A DNA stretch of 64,000 nucleotides. Origin: Thioalkalivibrio sp. ALE14. Its GTDB lineage: Bacteria; Pseudomonadota; Gammaproteobacteria; Ectothiorhodospirales; Ectothiorhodospiraceae. Shown here piece by piece: positions 53,321 through 64,000 of the stretch; the stretch's first letter is position 1; every line of letters begins with the position of its first letter. The stretch is from assembly GCF_000376845.1 (NCBI RefSeq), contig NZ_AQXY01000030.1, positions 1 to 64,000 on the forward strand. The letters run 5' to 3'. The position numbers were made by a program, and so were the translations under genes. Under the pieces are notes generated by a model. It did no database searches. It had not been told where the DNA came from and worked only from the letters and a program-made list of their open reading frames with translations.

Positions 53321-54245
53321 CGCGGCGCACGCCAACGCCCCCGCGCCGGACCCGGACATCGCGGCCTTTCTGGCCCACATGCGCGATGTCCGCGGTCATT
53401 CGCCGCATACCATCCAGGCCTACCGGCGCGACCTGACGCGTCTGCGCGGGCTGCACGAAGGCCCCTGGGAGACGCTGAAGGCCGCGGACATGCGCCGCAT
53501 CGCCGGGCAGCTGGCCCGTCAGGGACGCCACCCGCGCTCCATCCAGCGCTTCCTGTCCGCCGTGCGTGGCTTCTTCGCCTACCAGGTGGAACAGCGGCGC
53601 ATGCCGGCCAATCCGGCCGCCGGCATGCGCGGGCCGCGCGCCGGGCGCCCGCTGCCACGCGACCTCGACGTCGACCAGACCCAGCAGGCCCTGGCCCCGG
53701 CCGAGGGCCTGAACCCGACGCTGGCGGCCCGCGACCAGGCGATGCTCGAACTGCTGTACTCCTCCGGGCTGCGCCTGTCGGAACTGACCGGGCTGGATCT
53801 GACCGATCTGGATCTGGACTCGGGGCTGGTGCGGGTGCTCGGCAAGGGCCGGCGCGAGCGCAGCGTCCCGGTAGGCCGGGTGGCCCGCGATGCCCTGCGC
53901 ACCTGGCTGAAACACCGGGGTGACTGGACCGCGCCGGACGAGCACGCCGTGTTCGTCACACGGCGCGGCCAGCGCATCGGCAACCGCGCGGTGCAGCGCC
54001 GGGTCGCCGAGGCGGGCCGGCGCGCCGGCCTGGACGTGCGTCTGCACCCGCACCGCCTGCGCCATGCCTTTGCCAGCCACCTGCTGGAGTCCAGCGGCGA
54101 TCTGCGCCCCATCCAGGAACTTCTTGGCCACGCCAACCTTGAAACCACCCAGATCTATACCCATCTCGACTATCAGCACCTGGCACAGGTGTATGATGCG
54201 GCCCACCCGCGCGCCCGGCGAAGCCGCTCGTCCGACAGCGACTGA
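53292..54245 (+). CDS. xerC: site-specific tyrosine recombinase XerC
   Basis: 317 residues. Catalytic residues are R161 (SSGLRLSELTG), K185 (LGKGRRERSVP), H254-x-x-R257 (HPHRLRHAF), H280 (LLGHAN) and Y289 (TQIYTH). It resolves chromosome dimers at dif with XerD. The core-binding domain spans about 20-110. Gene order dapF-DUF484-xerC identifies it as XerC rather than a mobile integrase. Confidence 0.95.
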   Translation: MSSGPTPRPDAAHANAPAPDPDIAAFLAHMRDVRGHSPHTIQAYRRDLTRLRGLHEGPWETLKAADMRRIAGQLARQGRHPRSIQRFLSAVRGFFAYQVEQRRMPANPAAGMRGPRAGRPLPRDLDVDQTQQALAPAEGLNPTLAARDQAMLELLYSSGLRLSELTGLDLTDLDLDSGLVRVLGKGRRERSVPVGRVARDALRTWLKHRGDWTAPDEHAVFVTRRGQRIGNRAVQRRVAEAGRRAGLDVRLHPHRLRHAFASHLLESSGDLRPIQELLGHANLETTQIYTHLDYQHLAQVYDAAHPRARRSRSSDSD

Positions 54246-54419
54246 GCATCATCGAAACCTCGGGAGAAGCCACACCCTCGCCACCGATTCATTGCGCGAA
54301 GCCCCGGGACACCGCAACCTCGCGCCCCGGAACGGCCGGCCGAACGATCGGCGCACCCGGGGCCTAGCGGCAGGAACCGGCCCGGGGCCTTCCCCGACCG
54401 CAGCAAAAGGAGACCGCCC

Positions 54420-54962
54420 GTGGAACAGTTTCGCGGCACCACCATCGTATGCGTCCGCAAGGACGGCGCCGTCACGCTTGGCGGCGACGGCCAGGTATCT
54501 CTGGGCAACACCGTGATGAAGGGCAACGCGCGCAAGGTGCGCCGCGTCTATCACGACCGCATCCTGGCCGGGTTCGCTGGCGGCACCGCCGACGCCTTCA
54601 CCCTGTTCGAGCGCTTCGAGGGCATGCTGGAGAAGCACTCCGGCAACATCACCCGCGCCGCCGTCGAGCTGGCCAAGGACTGGCGCACCGACCGCGCCCT
54701 GCGCAAGCTGGAGGCGCTGCTGGCCGTATCCGACCGCGAGAACTCCTTCGTGATCTCCGGCAACGGCGACGTGATCGAGCCGGAGAACGCGCTGATCGCG
54801 ATCGGCTCCGGCGGCCCCTACGCCCAGGCCTCCGCCCAGGCCCTGCTGCAGAACACCGACCTGCCGGCCCGCGAAATCGTGGAGAAATCCCTGAACATCG
54901 CCGCCGACATCTGCGTGTATACCAATCACAACATCACCCTGGAGAGCCTGGACGCGGAATGA
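54420..54962 (+). CDS. hslV: ATP-dependent protease proteolytic subunit HslV
   Basis: 180 residues from GTG 54420, with CAAAAGGAGACCGCCC upstream. The precursor begins [10 protein letters not shown]; removal of the first six residues exposes the catalytic threonine T7, as in other proteobacterial HslV. The rest ([38 protein letters not shown]) is strongly conserved. It forms the peptidase rings of the HslUV heat-shock protease with HslU encoded 42 bp downstream. Confidence 0.97.
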   Translation: MEQFRGTTIVCVRKDGAVTLGGDGQVSLGNTVMKGNARKVRRVYHDRILAGFAGGTADAFTLFERFEGMLEKHSGNITRAAVELAKDWRTDRALRKLEALLAVSDRENSFVISGNGDVIEPENALIAIGSGGPYAQASAQALLQNTDLPAREIVEKSLNIAADICVYTNHNITLESLDAE

Positions 54963-55004
54963 CGCGCCCCGGCCCCGAATGATTCGACCAAGGCCCCTTC
55001 TGCC

Positions 55005-56339
55005 ATGACCGACATGACCCCCCGCGAGATCGTCCAGGAACTGGACCGCTACATCATCGGCCAGGACGAGGCCAAGCGCTCCGTCGCCGTCGCCCTGCGC
55101 AATCGCTGGCGCCGCCGCCAGCTGCCGCCGGAGCTGCAGCCGGAGGTCACGCCCAAGAACATCCTGATGATCGGCCCGACCGGTGTCGGCAAGACCGAGA
55201 TCGCCCGGCGTCTGGCCAAGCTGGCCCATGCCCCGTTCATCAAGATCGAGGCGACCAAGTTCACCGAGGTCGGCTACGTCGGCCGCGATGTGGAATCGAT
55301 CATCCGCGATCTGGCCGAGGCCGCGATCAAGCAGCTGCGCGACGAGGCGATCCGCGAGAACCGCGTGAAGGCCGAGGACGCCGCCGAGGAACGCATCCTG
55401 GATGCCCTGCTGCCGCGCCCGCGCAACGCCGGCTTCACCGAGTCCGAGCCCGACGATTCCAACAGCGAAACGCGGCAGAAGCTGCGCAAGCGCCTGCGCG
55501 AAGGCGACATGGACGAGCGCGAGATCGACATCGAGATCTCGCAGAACCCGCAGGGCGTGGAGATCATGACACCCCCGGGCATGGAAGAGATGGCCAGCCA
55601 GCTGCAGTCGATGTTCCAGAACCTCGGCGGCCAGAAGACGCGCTCGCGGCGGCTGAAGATTGCCGAGGCGCGCAAGCTGCTGATCGACGAGGAGGCCGCG
55701 CGCCTGATCAACGAGGAAGAGCTGAAGGAGCGCGCCATCGAGCGCGTCGAGGAAAGCGGGATCGTATTCCTCGACGAGATCGACAAAGTCGCCAAGGGCA
55801 GCGAGAAGACCAGCGGCGGCGAGGTCTCCCGCGAGGGCGTGCAGCGCGACCTGCTGCCGCTGATCGAGGGCACGACCGTGTCCACCAAGCTGGGCATGGT
55901 GCGCACCGATCACATCCTGTTCATCGCCTCCGGCGCGTTCCACCTTTCCAAGCCGTCCGACCTGGTCCCGGAGCTGCAGGGCCGGCTGCCGATCCGCGTC
56001 GAGCTGGACTCCCTGTCGGTGGACGCCTTCGTGCGCATTCTGACCGAGCCCACGGCCTCGCTGACCGAGCAGTACACCGAACTGATGAAGACCGAGGCCG
56101 TCGAGCTGCGTTTCGAGGAGGACGGTGTGCGCCGCCTGGCCGAGATCGCCTTTGACGTGAACGCCCGCACCGAGAACATCGGGGCCCGCCGCCTGCACAC
56201 CGTGCTGGAGCGCCTGCTGCAGGATGTGGCCTACCGCGCCCCGGACGTCGACGGGGCCGTGATCGTGGACCGTGCCTTTGTCGACGAACGCCTGGGCGAC
56301 CTGGTCGAGGACGAGGACCTGTCCCGCTACATCCTCTGA
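55005..56339 (+). CDS. hslU: ATP-dependent protease ATPase subunit HslU
   Basis: 444 residues of an AAA+ unfoldase. Walker A is [19 protein letters not shown], Walker B is [15 protein letters not shown], and the I-domain lies between about 110 and 240. The C-terminal DEDLSRYIL tail inserts into HslV to activate it. Length and order are normal. Confidence 0.98.
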   Translation: MTDMTPREIVQELDRYIIGQDEAKRSVAVALRNRWRRRQLPPELQPEVTPKNILMIGPTGVGKTEIARRLAKLAHAPFIKIEATKFTEVGYVGRDVESIIRDLAEAAIKQLRDEAIRENRVKAEDAAEERILDALLPRPRNAGFTESEPDDSNSETRQKLRKRLREGDMDEREIDIEISQNPQGVEIMTPPGMEEMASQLQSMFQNLGGQKTRSRRLKIAEARKLLIDEEAARLINEEELKERAIERVEESGIVFLDEIDKVAKGSEKTSGGEVSREGVQRDLLPLIEGTTVSTKLGMVRTDHILFIASGAFHLSKPSDLVPELQGRLPIRVELDSLSVDAFVRILTEPTASLTEQYTELMKTEAVELRFEEDGVRRLAEIAFDVNARTENIGARRLHTVLERLLQDVAYRAPDVDGAVIVDRAFVDERLGDLVEDEDLSRYIL

Positions 56340-56385
56340 CGCAGCCCCGCCGGGACCGACGCCCCGTGATCTGCGCCAGGGGGCG

Positions 56386-57297
56386 CTACTCGGGGGGCCC
56401 CTGGCGATAGGGGTCGGGCCAGCCCTCGGGCGGCGGGTGGAAGCGCTTGTACGCCCAGTTGTATTGCTCGGGGCAGCGCCGCACCAGGGTCTCCACATGG
56501 GCGTTGATCGCCGCGGCCGCGCGGGCGAAATCGCGGTCGGCCACCTCCGGCCCGGCTTCGACCTCGTGATAGCGAAAGCCCCGGCCCCCGGGCAGGCGCT
56601 CGGCAAACAGGAACACCACGTGATCCGCGCGCCCGCGCAGCAGGCGGGGGAGCAGGGTCATGGTCAGGGCCGGGCGGCCGAAGAACGGAGCGTGCTGGCC
56701 CGAGGCGCCCTTGGGGCTCTGGTCCGGCAGGATGCCGATGATCTCGCCGCGGTCGCGGGCCTGCTGCAGGATGCGCAGGCCGCTGCGATCGGCCGGGGCC
56801 AGCTCGGCCCCGGTCGAGGCCCGGGCCTCGCGCACCCAGCGATCAATCTCCGGGGTCTTGAACGGGCTGTACAGCGTGGCCATCGGACCGTGGCGGGCGG
56901 CATGCAGGCCGGCGAACTCCCAGGAACCCAGATGCGGGGCGCACAGGAACAGCGCCCGGCCGGGGGGGCGCTCGCGCAGGCGCGCGTAGTGCGGCGGCTG
57001 GACGGCCAGCGTCTCCAGGCTTGCCGGGGGCGACTGCCACAGCCAGGGCGATTCGGTCAGGGCCCGGCCCATGGCCATCAACGAGCGACGCCCCACCCGC
57101 CGCCGCCAGGCCGGATCCTTTTCCGGGAAGCACAGCGCCAGGTTGATGCGGGTGATACGGGCCGCGCGCGTGGGGAGATACCAGGCAAGCGCGCCCACCC
57201 CGCCGCCCAGGGCGTGGTTTACCCGCAGCGGGAGTCGCGCGAGCAGGCGCAGGCCGCCCCCGATCAGGCGGTCACGCAGATGCCGACGTCGGGCCAT
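56386..57297 (-). CDS. LpxL/HtrB-family lipid A acyltransferase
   Basis: 303 residues with an N-terminal hydrophobic segment and the H-x4-E acyltransferase motif in LCAPHLGSWEFAGLHAAR (about 118-123), followed by GIIGILPDQSPKGASGQHAPFFG. It probably adds a secondary fatty acid to lipid A at the inner membrane. Whether it is the LpxL or LpxM type cannot be decided. It overlaps ttcA by 26 bases. It is convergent with hslU. Confidence 0.9.
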   Translation of the reverse strand: MARRRHLRDRLIGGGLRLLARLPLRVNHALGGGVGALAWYLPTRAARITRINLALCFPEKDPAWRRRVGRRSLMAMGRALTESPWLWQSPPASLETLAVQPPHYARLRERPPGRALFLCAPHLGSWEFAGLHAARHGPMATLYSPFKTPEIDRWVREARASTGAELAPADRSGLRILQQARDRGEIIGILPDQSPKGASGQHAPFFGRPALTMTLLPRLLRGRADHVVFLFAERLPGGRGFRYHEVEAGPEVADRDFARAAAAINAHVETLVRRCPEQYNWAYKRFHPPPEGWPDPYRQGPPE

Positions 57298-58078
57298 GCT
57301 CGGACGCTTCGGGTTCGGCGGTCCTGTCCGGCGGCGGCTCGCGCGGAGGAATGCCGCCCTCGGTCATCAGGGGTTTGAGGGTGGTGCGCAGGTTGCGGAA
57401 CAGCCGCGGGTGCTGCGCCTCTTCCTGCGCCAGCAGCTGCTTCATGTGCTCGCGCTGGGTGGGCATGGCGAAGCAGGCCGGGCAGTTGTCGAGGATGACC
57501 GGCAGCCCCGCGGCCTCGGCGAAGTCACGGGTCTGGCGCTCGCGCACGTAGACCAGCGGGCGGATCACCCGCAGGTCGCCGGCGTCGATCGCGTAGTGGG
57601 CCTTCATGGTGCGCAGCTGGCCGCCATGGAAGGCGCTCATCATGAAGCTCTCCGCGAGATCATCGAGGTGCTGGCCCAGCGCCAGTACGTTGTAGCCGCG
57701 TTCGCGCGCGGTGCGATACATCAGGCCGCGCTTCATCCGCGAGCAGAAGGAACAGAACGAGTCGTTGTCCATGTGCGCGTCCGCCAGTTCGGCGATCGGC
57801 TCGGACACGAAGTGATAGGGGATGCCATACGCGGCGAGGTAGTCCATCAGCCGCTGCGGCTCGAACCCCTCGATCTCGGGATTGATGGTGACCGCCCCGA
57901 CCTCGAAATGCACCGGGGCCCGCCGCGCGAGGTTGTGCAGCAGCCACAGCAGGGTCAGCGAATCCTTGCCACCGGACAGGCCGACCAGGATACGGTCACC
58001 CTCGCGGACCATGTCGAAGTCGGCGATGGCACGCCCGGCAAGGCGGCGGATCGAGGCGGGAACGGCGGGAGTCTCCAT
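57272..58078 (-). CDS. ttcA: tRNA 2-thiocytidine biosynthesis protein TtcA
   Basis: 268 residues. The PP-loop is LVGLSGGKDSLTLLW (35-40), and the iron-sulfur or sulfur-transfer cysteines are C109-x-x-C112 (DNDSFCSFCSRMKRG) and a third cysteine in ILDNCPACFAMPTQ. It thiolates C32 of certain tRNAs. The open frame continues upstream, but ATG 58078 (METPAVPASIRRLAGRAIAD) is the best family start. The last 40 residues are a Pro/Glu-rich tail without clear similarity. Confidence 0.93.
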   Translation of the reverse strand: METPAVPASIRRLAGRAIADFDMVREGDRILVGLSGGKDSLTLLWLLHNLARRAPVHFEVGAVTINPEIEGFEPQRLMDYLAAYGIPYHFVSEPIAELADAHMDNDSFCSFCSRMKRGLMYRTARERGYNVLALGQHLDDLAESFMMSAFHGGQLRTMKAHYAIDAGDLRVIRPLVYVRERQTRDFAEAAGLPVILDNCPACFAMPTQREHMKQLLAQEEAQHPRLFRNLRTTLKPLMTEGGIPPREPPPDRTAEPEASEHGPTSASA

Positions 58079-58315
58079 GGGGCCGCAACATAGGCCGCGC
58101 GCGGTCTGCACGCAAGCATCGGTAGGCCGGTGCGGGGTTGGGGGCGCCAACCGTTGGTGCACGGCTCGCAGGCATGCACCGGGTCCGGGCAGCCGCTGCG
58201 CCGCAAGGGTGCGGCAACGCGGTGAGCGGGCCCCACGCATGGCCTGCGATACGCAGTCTCGCCATGGCACTGCGTTTGCAAGGGATCCGGAAGGCAATGT
58301 CCACCGGGGGACCCC
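58079..58315. other. GC-rich spacer between ttcA and a small hypothetical gene
   Basis: 237 bp without a gene. GC-rich partial inverted repeats occur (ggtgcggggttgggggcgcc, gcatgcaccgggtccggg), but I could not define a repeat unit. The ttcA promoter must lie here. Confidence 0.35.
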
Positions 58316-58627
58316 ATGCACGACCGCAAGAGCCTCAGTCTGGCCGCCGAGCTGCGGCGCAACCTGCGGACCGAATTTCCCGCAGTGGCGAGGCTGTCGG
58401 TGAGCGATCCCGATTTCATGGAAGCGATCCTGGACTACGCCGGCCGCTCGCAGTCGAGCCTGGTGCAGGCGGCGGCGCTGACCCTGCGCAGCCAGCTGGA
58501 GGGATCAGGGTATCTGCGGTCCCCGCCCGCGGCGAACACGGAAGCGGATCCCCATGCAGCGACCGGGTCGCACTCTGCACACAAGCGGCGGGTCTACCGA
58601 GGGCGGGTGATCGAGGACCCGGAGTAG
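58316..58627 (+). CDS. small hypothetical protein
   Basis: 103 residues. The first 60 look like a helical domain (LSLAAELRRNLRTEFPAVARLSVSDPDFMEAILDYA, SSLVQAAALTLRSQLEG), followed by a disordered tail ending RRVYRGRVIEDPE. I recognise no family. The start ATG 58316 has only a GGGGG-type upstream sequence. It is followed after 73 bp by pip on the same strand and could share its transcript. The conserved look of the N-terminal part supports coding, but function is open. Confidence 0.6.
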   Translation: MHDRKSLSLAAELRRNLRTEFPAVARLSVSDPDFMEAILDYAGRSQSSLVQAAALTLRSQLEGSGYLRSPPAANTEADPHAATGSHSAHKRRVYRGRVIEDPE

Positions 58628-58700
58628 CGCCAGCAATCGCATCGAGGGTTTCGCGGGGCGGGCGTTTTGGCGACACTCGGGGTTTTTCCGGAGAACCGCC

Positions 58701-59687
58701 ATGGACGCACTGTACCCCGAGATCGAACCGCACGGGATGGGCCGGCTGAAGGTCGGCGACGGCCACGAACTCTACTTCGAGGAATGCGGCAACCCGGACG
58801 GCATCCCGGTGGTGTTCCTGCATGGCGGGCCGGGCTCGGGGTGCGAGAGCTGGCATCGCCGGTTCTACGACCCCGAGCGCTACCGCATTGTGCTGTTCGA
58901 CCAGCGCGGCTGCGGACGCTCGACGCCGCATGCCAGCCTCGAGGCGAACACGACGTGGCATGTGGTGGCGGACATCGAGCGGCTCCGTGAGCACCTGGGG
59001 ATCGAGCGCTGGGCCGTGTTCGGCGGGTCGTGGGGCTCCACCCTGGGGCTGGCGTATGCCCAGAGGCACCCGGAGCGGGTGCTCGGGCTGGTGCTGCGGG
59101 GGATCTTCCTGTGCCGCCCGCAGGACATCCAGTGGTTCTACCAGTCCGGCGCCGACCGCCTGTTCCCCGAGGCCTGGGCCGACTACGAGGCGCGGATCCC
59201 CGAGGCGGAGCGCGACGACATGGTGGGCGCGTATTACCGGCGGCTCACGGATGACGATCGGGCGGTACGCGAGGCGGCGGCCCGGGCCTGGTCCGGCTGG
59301 GAGGGACGCACCTCCTGCCTGATCCCGAACGAGGACGTGATCGCCCATTTCGAGGAGCCCGACGTGGCGGTCAGCCTGGCGCGGCTGGAATGCCACTACT
59401 TCATGCACGACACCTTCCTGGAGCCCGACCAGCTGCTGCGCGATGCCGGCCGGCTCCGAGGCATTCCCGGCACCATCGTGCACGGACGCTACGACGTGGT
59501 CTGTCCGGTGAACCAGGCGGTCGCGCTGCACCAGGCCTGGCCGCAGGCGCAGCTGGAGATCGTCCCCGATGCCGGCCACTCGGCCCCCGAGCCCGGGATC
59601 CTGCGTCGACTGGTCGCGGCCACCGACCGACTGGGCACGCAGCTCGCGGGGCGGGTCGAGCCCGGCACCGGCAAGGCGCGGGCGTGA
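58701..59687 (+). CDS. pip: proline iminopeptidase
   Basis: 328 residues of the alpha/beta hydrolase fold, S33 family. Motifs are oxyanion [10 protein letters not shown] (41-), [11 protein letters not shown] (67-), the nucleophile S110 in [14 protein letters not shown], and late D and H residues ([18 protein letters not shown]). It removes N-terminal proline from peptides in the cytoplasm. CGGAGAACCGCC precedes the ATG. The stop overlaps dtd (GTGA). Confidence 0.95.
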   Translation: MDALYPEIEPHGMGRLKVGDGHELYFEECGNPDGIPVVFLHGGPGSGCESWHRRFYDPERYRIVLFDQRGCGRSTPHASLEANTTWHVVADIERLREHLGIERWAVFGGSWGSTLGLAYAQRHPERVLGLVLRGIFLCRPQDIQWFYQSGADRLFPEAWADYEARIPEAERDDMVGAYYRRLTDDDRAVREAAARAWSGWEGRTSCLIPNEDVIAHFEEPDVAVSLARLECHYFMHDTFLEPDQLLRDAGRLRGIPGTIVHGRYDVVCPVNQAVALHQAWPQAQLEIVPDAGHSAPEPGILRRLVAATDRLGTQLAGRVEPGTGKARA

Positions 59688-60130
59688 TCGCATTGATCCA
59701 GCGCGTCACCGAGGGCCAGGTGGCGGTCGGCGGTGAGGTGACGGGCGCCATCGGGCCCGGGCTGGTGGCCCTGGTGGCCGTGGAGCCGAACGACACCGAG
59801 GCGAGCGCGGAGCGCATGCTGGACCGCCTGCTGGGCTACCGCGTGTTCGCGGACCAGGACGGTCGGATGAACCGGAGCCTGGTCGAGGCCGGCGGCGGGC
59901 TACTGCTGGTGCCGCAGTTCACCCTCGCCGCCGATACCCGCAAGGGGATGCGCCCGAGCTTCTCCGGATCCGCCAGCCCGGAACACGGGGCGGCGTTGTT
60001 CGAGGTGCTGGTGCGCCGGGCGACCGAACGCCACGCACCGGTCGCCAGCGGGCGTTTTGGCGCGGACATGCAGGTGAGCCTGACCAACGACGGCCCGGTG
60101 ACCTTCTGGCTGGAGGCGCGCGGGCAGTAA
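59684..60130 (+). CDS. dtd: D-aminoacyl-tRNA deacylase
   Basis: 148 residues from GTG 59684. It frees tRNAs from D-amino acids. Family motifs are [40 protein letters not shown] and the C-terminal [11 protein letters not shown] with the Gly-cisPro loop. In most members VSQFTL replaces VPQFTL. It is translationally coupled to pip; the pair is common in this group. Confidence 0.95.
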   Translation: MIALIQRVTEGQVAVGGEVTGAIGPGLVALVAVEPNDTEASAERMLDRLLGYRVFADQDGRMNRSLVEAGGGLLLVPQFTLAADTRKGMRPSFSGSASPEHGAALFEVLVRRATERHAPVASGRFGADMQVSLTNDGPVTFWLEARGQ

Positions 60131-60175
60131 GCCGCGACGGGCGGCCGAACCCAAACCCAGGTCAAGGGCGAATTA

Positions 60176-60343
60176 ACCACAGAGAACACGGAGGACACAG
60201 AGGAGGTCTTTGCTGGAACGCCACGGTGCAGGGGGGCCGCCCGACAGCGACCGGGGATCGGAAAGAATGGCGTCGCACGCGGCATTTAGCCACAGCCTTG
60301 TACCTTTCCTTCGTTTCTCCGTGACCTCCGTGTCCTCTGTGGT
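60176..60343. repeat. interspersed repeat with accacagag inverted ends
   Basis: 168 bp. The left end accacagagaacacggagga (60176-) and the right end, inverse of ctccgtgtcctctgtggt (about 60325-60343), form an imperfect terminal inverted repeat of about 27 bp. This accacagaggacacggag motif recurs in intergenic DNA of many proteobacteria. It occupies most of the 303-bp gap between dtd and the minus-strand gene at 60434. No coding sequence is seen. Confidence 0.7.
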
Positions 60344-60377
60344 AGAGCATTCGGTTTTCATGGGCCCCAAACGAAGA

Positions 60378-60398
60378 GACCCGGCACGAGGCCGGGTC
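60378..60398 (-). terminator. hairpin downstream of the 98-residue gene
   Basis: An eight-bp perfect stem gacccggc/gccgggtc with loop acgag, followed on the minus strand by tcttcgttt. It is 36 bp after the stop of the minus-strand gene. The T-run is interrupted, so it is of moderate strength. Confidence 0.6.
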
Positions 60399-60433
60399 CC
60401 TTAGAGCAACGCTGGGTTCGCTATGCGCGCGGA

Positions 60434-60730
60434 TCAGGCCGCGCGACGCAGGAACGGGCGCTGGCCGGACTGGACCGCGCGACGGATGAAGTCGGCACGG
60501 CCGGCCTCGCGCTGGTTCAGGTTGTCGGCGCACTGCGACGGCTCGTAGGCGGCAGCGGAGAGCATCACTTCCAGCTCGCACAGGTCGACCTTCGGCTGGG
60601 TCAGCTCGTCCGGGGTGGTGTTCAGCTTGCGGCCGACTTCCCAGAACATGCGCGGGTTCCAGAGCTTGGTCTGAATGCGCGGGGACTGGAACAGGGTGAC
60701 GCAGCGGTTGTTGAGCTCTTGCTGATCCAT
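60434..60730 (-). CDS. hypothetical protein, 98 residues
   Basis: Starts at ATG 60730 with a strong RBS (ACAGGAGTACCTC) and ends with a hairpin terminator, so it looks well expressed. The sequence is mostly helical with conserved-looking W, C and P residues (FQSPRIQTKLWNPRMFWEVG, PKVDLCELEVMLSAAAYEP) and a basic C-terminus RPFLRRAA. It contains three cysteines and no signal peptide. I do not recognise the family. As a single-gene transcript it may be a regulatory or stress protein, but that is a guess. Confidence 0.75.
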   Translation of the reverse strand: MDQQELNNRCVTLFQSPRIQTKLWNPRMFWEVGRKLNTTPDELTQPKVDLCELEVMLSAAAYEPSQCADNLNQREAGRADFIRRAVQSGQRPFLRRAA

Positions 60731-60835
60731 GAGGTACTCCTGTGACAGGTTATTCAAGCGCGCCCGAATCTAGCGGACCCGGGGCGCGAATACAAGCGTT
60801 TCCTGATGGAATGAGCGGTTGGGGCAGGCCGCGCC

Positions 60836-62686
<1,851 letters not shown>

Positions 62687-62699
62687 CGGTTCGTTCTCC

Positions 62700-64000
62700 T
62701 TATTCCTTGCCGCTTTTCTTGGGGCGCGGCCAGTCGCGAATGGTGCGGGGCCGGGCACGCGTAAGCGCCAGTGCGCCGGGCTCGACGTCGTCCGACAGCG
62801 TCGAGCCCGCCCCTACGGTAGCGTCATCGCCGATGCGAATCGGCGCCACCAGGGCGGTATTCGAGCCGATGAAGGCGCGTTCGCCGATCTCGGTACGGTG
62901 CTTGTTGGCACCATCGTAATTGCAGGTGATGGTACCCGCACCGAGGTTGGCGCCCGCCCCGACCCGGGCGTCACCGACGTACGTCAGGTGGTTCGCCTTC
63001 GCCCCGGGGCCCAGGGAGGCGTTCTTGATTTCCACGAAATTCCCGACGCGGGCGCCGGCACCCACCTCGGTGCCCGGCCGAAGTCGTGCGAATGGTCCGA
63101 TCCGCGCATCCGCGTGCACCCGCACCCCCTCGAGGATGGTGTGGGCCGCGATCTGCGTGCCGGGACCGATGTCGCAGTCCCGCAGCACGCAACCGGGGCC
63201 AATGTAGACATCGTCGGCGAGCGTGACCGTGCCCTCGATCACGACGTTCACGTCCAGTGCGCAATCCTGTCCGAAGTTGAGAACGCCTCGGACATCGAAA
63301 CGGTCGGGGTCGGCCAGCGCCAACCCGCGTCCCATCATGTCCGTGGCGAGCGCACGCTGGTACAAGCGCTCCTGGACGGCCAGTTGTGCGCGATCATTCA
63401 CCCCGAGCACGGCGGCCGGATCCTGGCTCTCGACAACCGCGACGGACTGGCCGTCCGCCCGAGCCGCCGCGACCACGTCGGTCAGGTACCACTCGCGTGA
63501 TCCGCCCGGGGCCGGCTCGCAGGCCGCCAGCCAGGCGCGCAGGGCGGCCGCGGGGCCGGCCAGCACCCCCGTGTTGATGAGATCCACGGCGCGTTCGTCC
63601 GCACTCGCCTCCTTGTCCTCGACGATCCGCTCGAGCTGGCCGTCGGCGCCCAGGATCAGGCGCCCATAGCCGCTCGGATCCCCCACCCGAGCCGCCAGCA
63701 CGGTCACACCGTCGCCCTCGGCGCAGGCCTGGAGGTCGCCAACCGGGATTCGAGGGACGTCCCCGTAGGTCACCAGGACGCGGGCGCCATCCGGGATATC
63801 CTCCAGGGCGCGGAACACGGCGTGGCCCGTCCCCCGGGGTTCCCCCTGATCGACCCAGTGCAGGTCCAGTGGCGAGTCCGCGAAGGCCGCGCGGATGCGT
63901 TCCTGCTCGTGACTGACCACCACATGACAGGCGGCCGCTTCCAGCAGCGCGACGCGTTCCAGTACGTGGGCGAGTAGGGGACGACCGGCGAGGGGCTGCA
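62700..64000 (-). CDS. glmU: bifunctional UDP-N-acetylglucosamine pyrophosphorylase / glucosamine-1-phosphate N-acetyltransferase, 5' end cut by window
   Basis: The reading frame is open to the right edge, where it encodes QPLAGRPLLAHVLERVALLE, a typical region about 25 residues into GlmU, so the start lies outside. The uridylyltransferase part shows DQGEPRGTGHAVFRAL and VTYGDVPRIPVGDL. The C-terminal left-handed beta-helix carries the acetyltransferase residues around NHLTYVGDARVGAGANLGAGTITCNYDGANKHRT. It makes UDP-GlcNAc from the product of GlmS and GlmM. The tail RPRPKKSGKE is basic. Confidence 0.97.
   Translation of the reverse strand, partial: QPLAGRPLLAHVLERVALLEAAACHVVVSHEQERIRAAFADSPLDLHWVDQGEPRGTGHAVFRALEDIPDGARVLVTYGDVPRIPVGDLQACAEGDGVTVLAARVGDPSGYGRLILGADGQLERIVEDKEASADERAVDLINTGVLAGPAAALRAWLAACEPAPGGSREWYLTDVVAAARADGQSVAVVESQDPAAVLGVNDRAQLAVQERLYQRALATDMMGRGLALADPDRFDVRGVLNFGQDCALDVNVVIEGTVTLADDVYIGPGCVLRDCDIGPGTQIAAHTILEGVRVHADARIGPFARLRPGTEVGAGARVGNFVEIKNASLGPGAKANHLTYVGDARVGAGANLGAGTITCNYDGANKHRTEIGERAFIGSNTALVAPIRIGDDATVGAGSTLSDDVEPGALALTRARPRTIRDWPRPKKSGKE

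Noticed and set aside
53466-53477. gggagacgctga, identical to the IS/MITE end
   Set aside because: It lies inside xerC in a codon run encoding WETLKA, without a partner repeat or TA flank; chance match.

Overview
The window is GC-rich gammaproteobacterial chromosome. Several traits suggest a chemolithoautotrophic sulfur oxidiser of the Ectothiorhodospiraceae, close to Thioalkalivibrio: phosphoribulokinase (Calvin cycle), a Tat-exported SoxY with SoxZ, gamma-type gene orders (hslVU, dapF-DUF484-xerC, tatABC beside his genes, glmU-glmS) and many acidic protein tails. That placement is inference; no rRNA or other phylogenetic marker was compared.

Region 1 (1 to about 8318) is accessory DNA. It holds an IS5-family insertion sequence that cuts off a gene for a short-repeat protein, a small unknown gene, a NotI-like restriction endonuclease with a C5-cytosine methyltransferase, a MobH-type relaxase (TraI_2), a CsrA-like protein with a large insertion, and a tyrosine integrase. 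The integrase faces the 3' end of a tRNA-Thr gene. This looks like one end of an integrative conjugative or mobilisable element inserted in that tRNA, continuing left beyond the window.

Region 2 (8319 to about 29350) is core: two tRNAs around a Fur-family regulator, thiS-thiG-trmB, a universal stress protein, an SLC13-type permease, prkB, a FIST-domain sensor, aldo-keto reductase-tatD-tcdA, glyQ-glyS-plsC followed by a metallo-beta-lactamase-like protein that lacks the metal ligands, a cation diffusion facilitator, glnA behind a recognisable NtrC site and sigma-54 promoter, and asnB.

Region 3 (29435 to 36800) holds a tightly overlapping operon for an M20 N-carbamoyl hydrolase, an isochorismatase-like amidohydrolase, a sodium:solute symporter, a 40-residue membrane peptide and an aspartate carbamoyltransferase. 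A MarR regulator with a perfect 18-bp palindrome and a porin follow. It reads as uptake and breakdown of a carbamoylated or ureido nitrogen compound (inference).

Region 4 (36800 to 64000) is core again: ampG, xthA, pyrE, gpmI, tatABC, hisBHAFE (no hisI), soxYZ, lptM-lysA-methyltransferase-dapF-DUF484-xerC, hslVU, an LpxL-like acyltransferase, ttcA, pip-dtd, glmS and the 5'-truncated glmU.

Repeats: two copies of an approximately 297-bp MITE-like element (10941-11238 and 39748-40043) lie in opposite orientation at gene 3' ends. They share an internal sequence but carry different, internally matched terminal inverted repeats. The second copy has the same ends and TA flank as the IS5 element at position 1. 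Three other palindromic interspersed repeats occur at 19477, 40075 and 60176. No CRISPR array or rRNA was seen.
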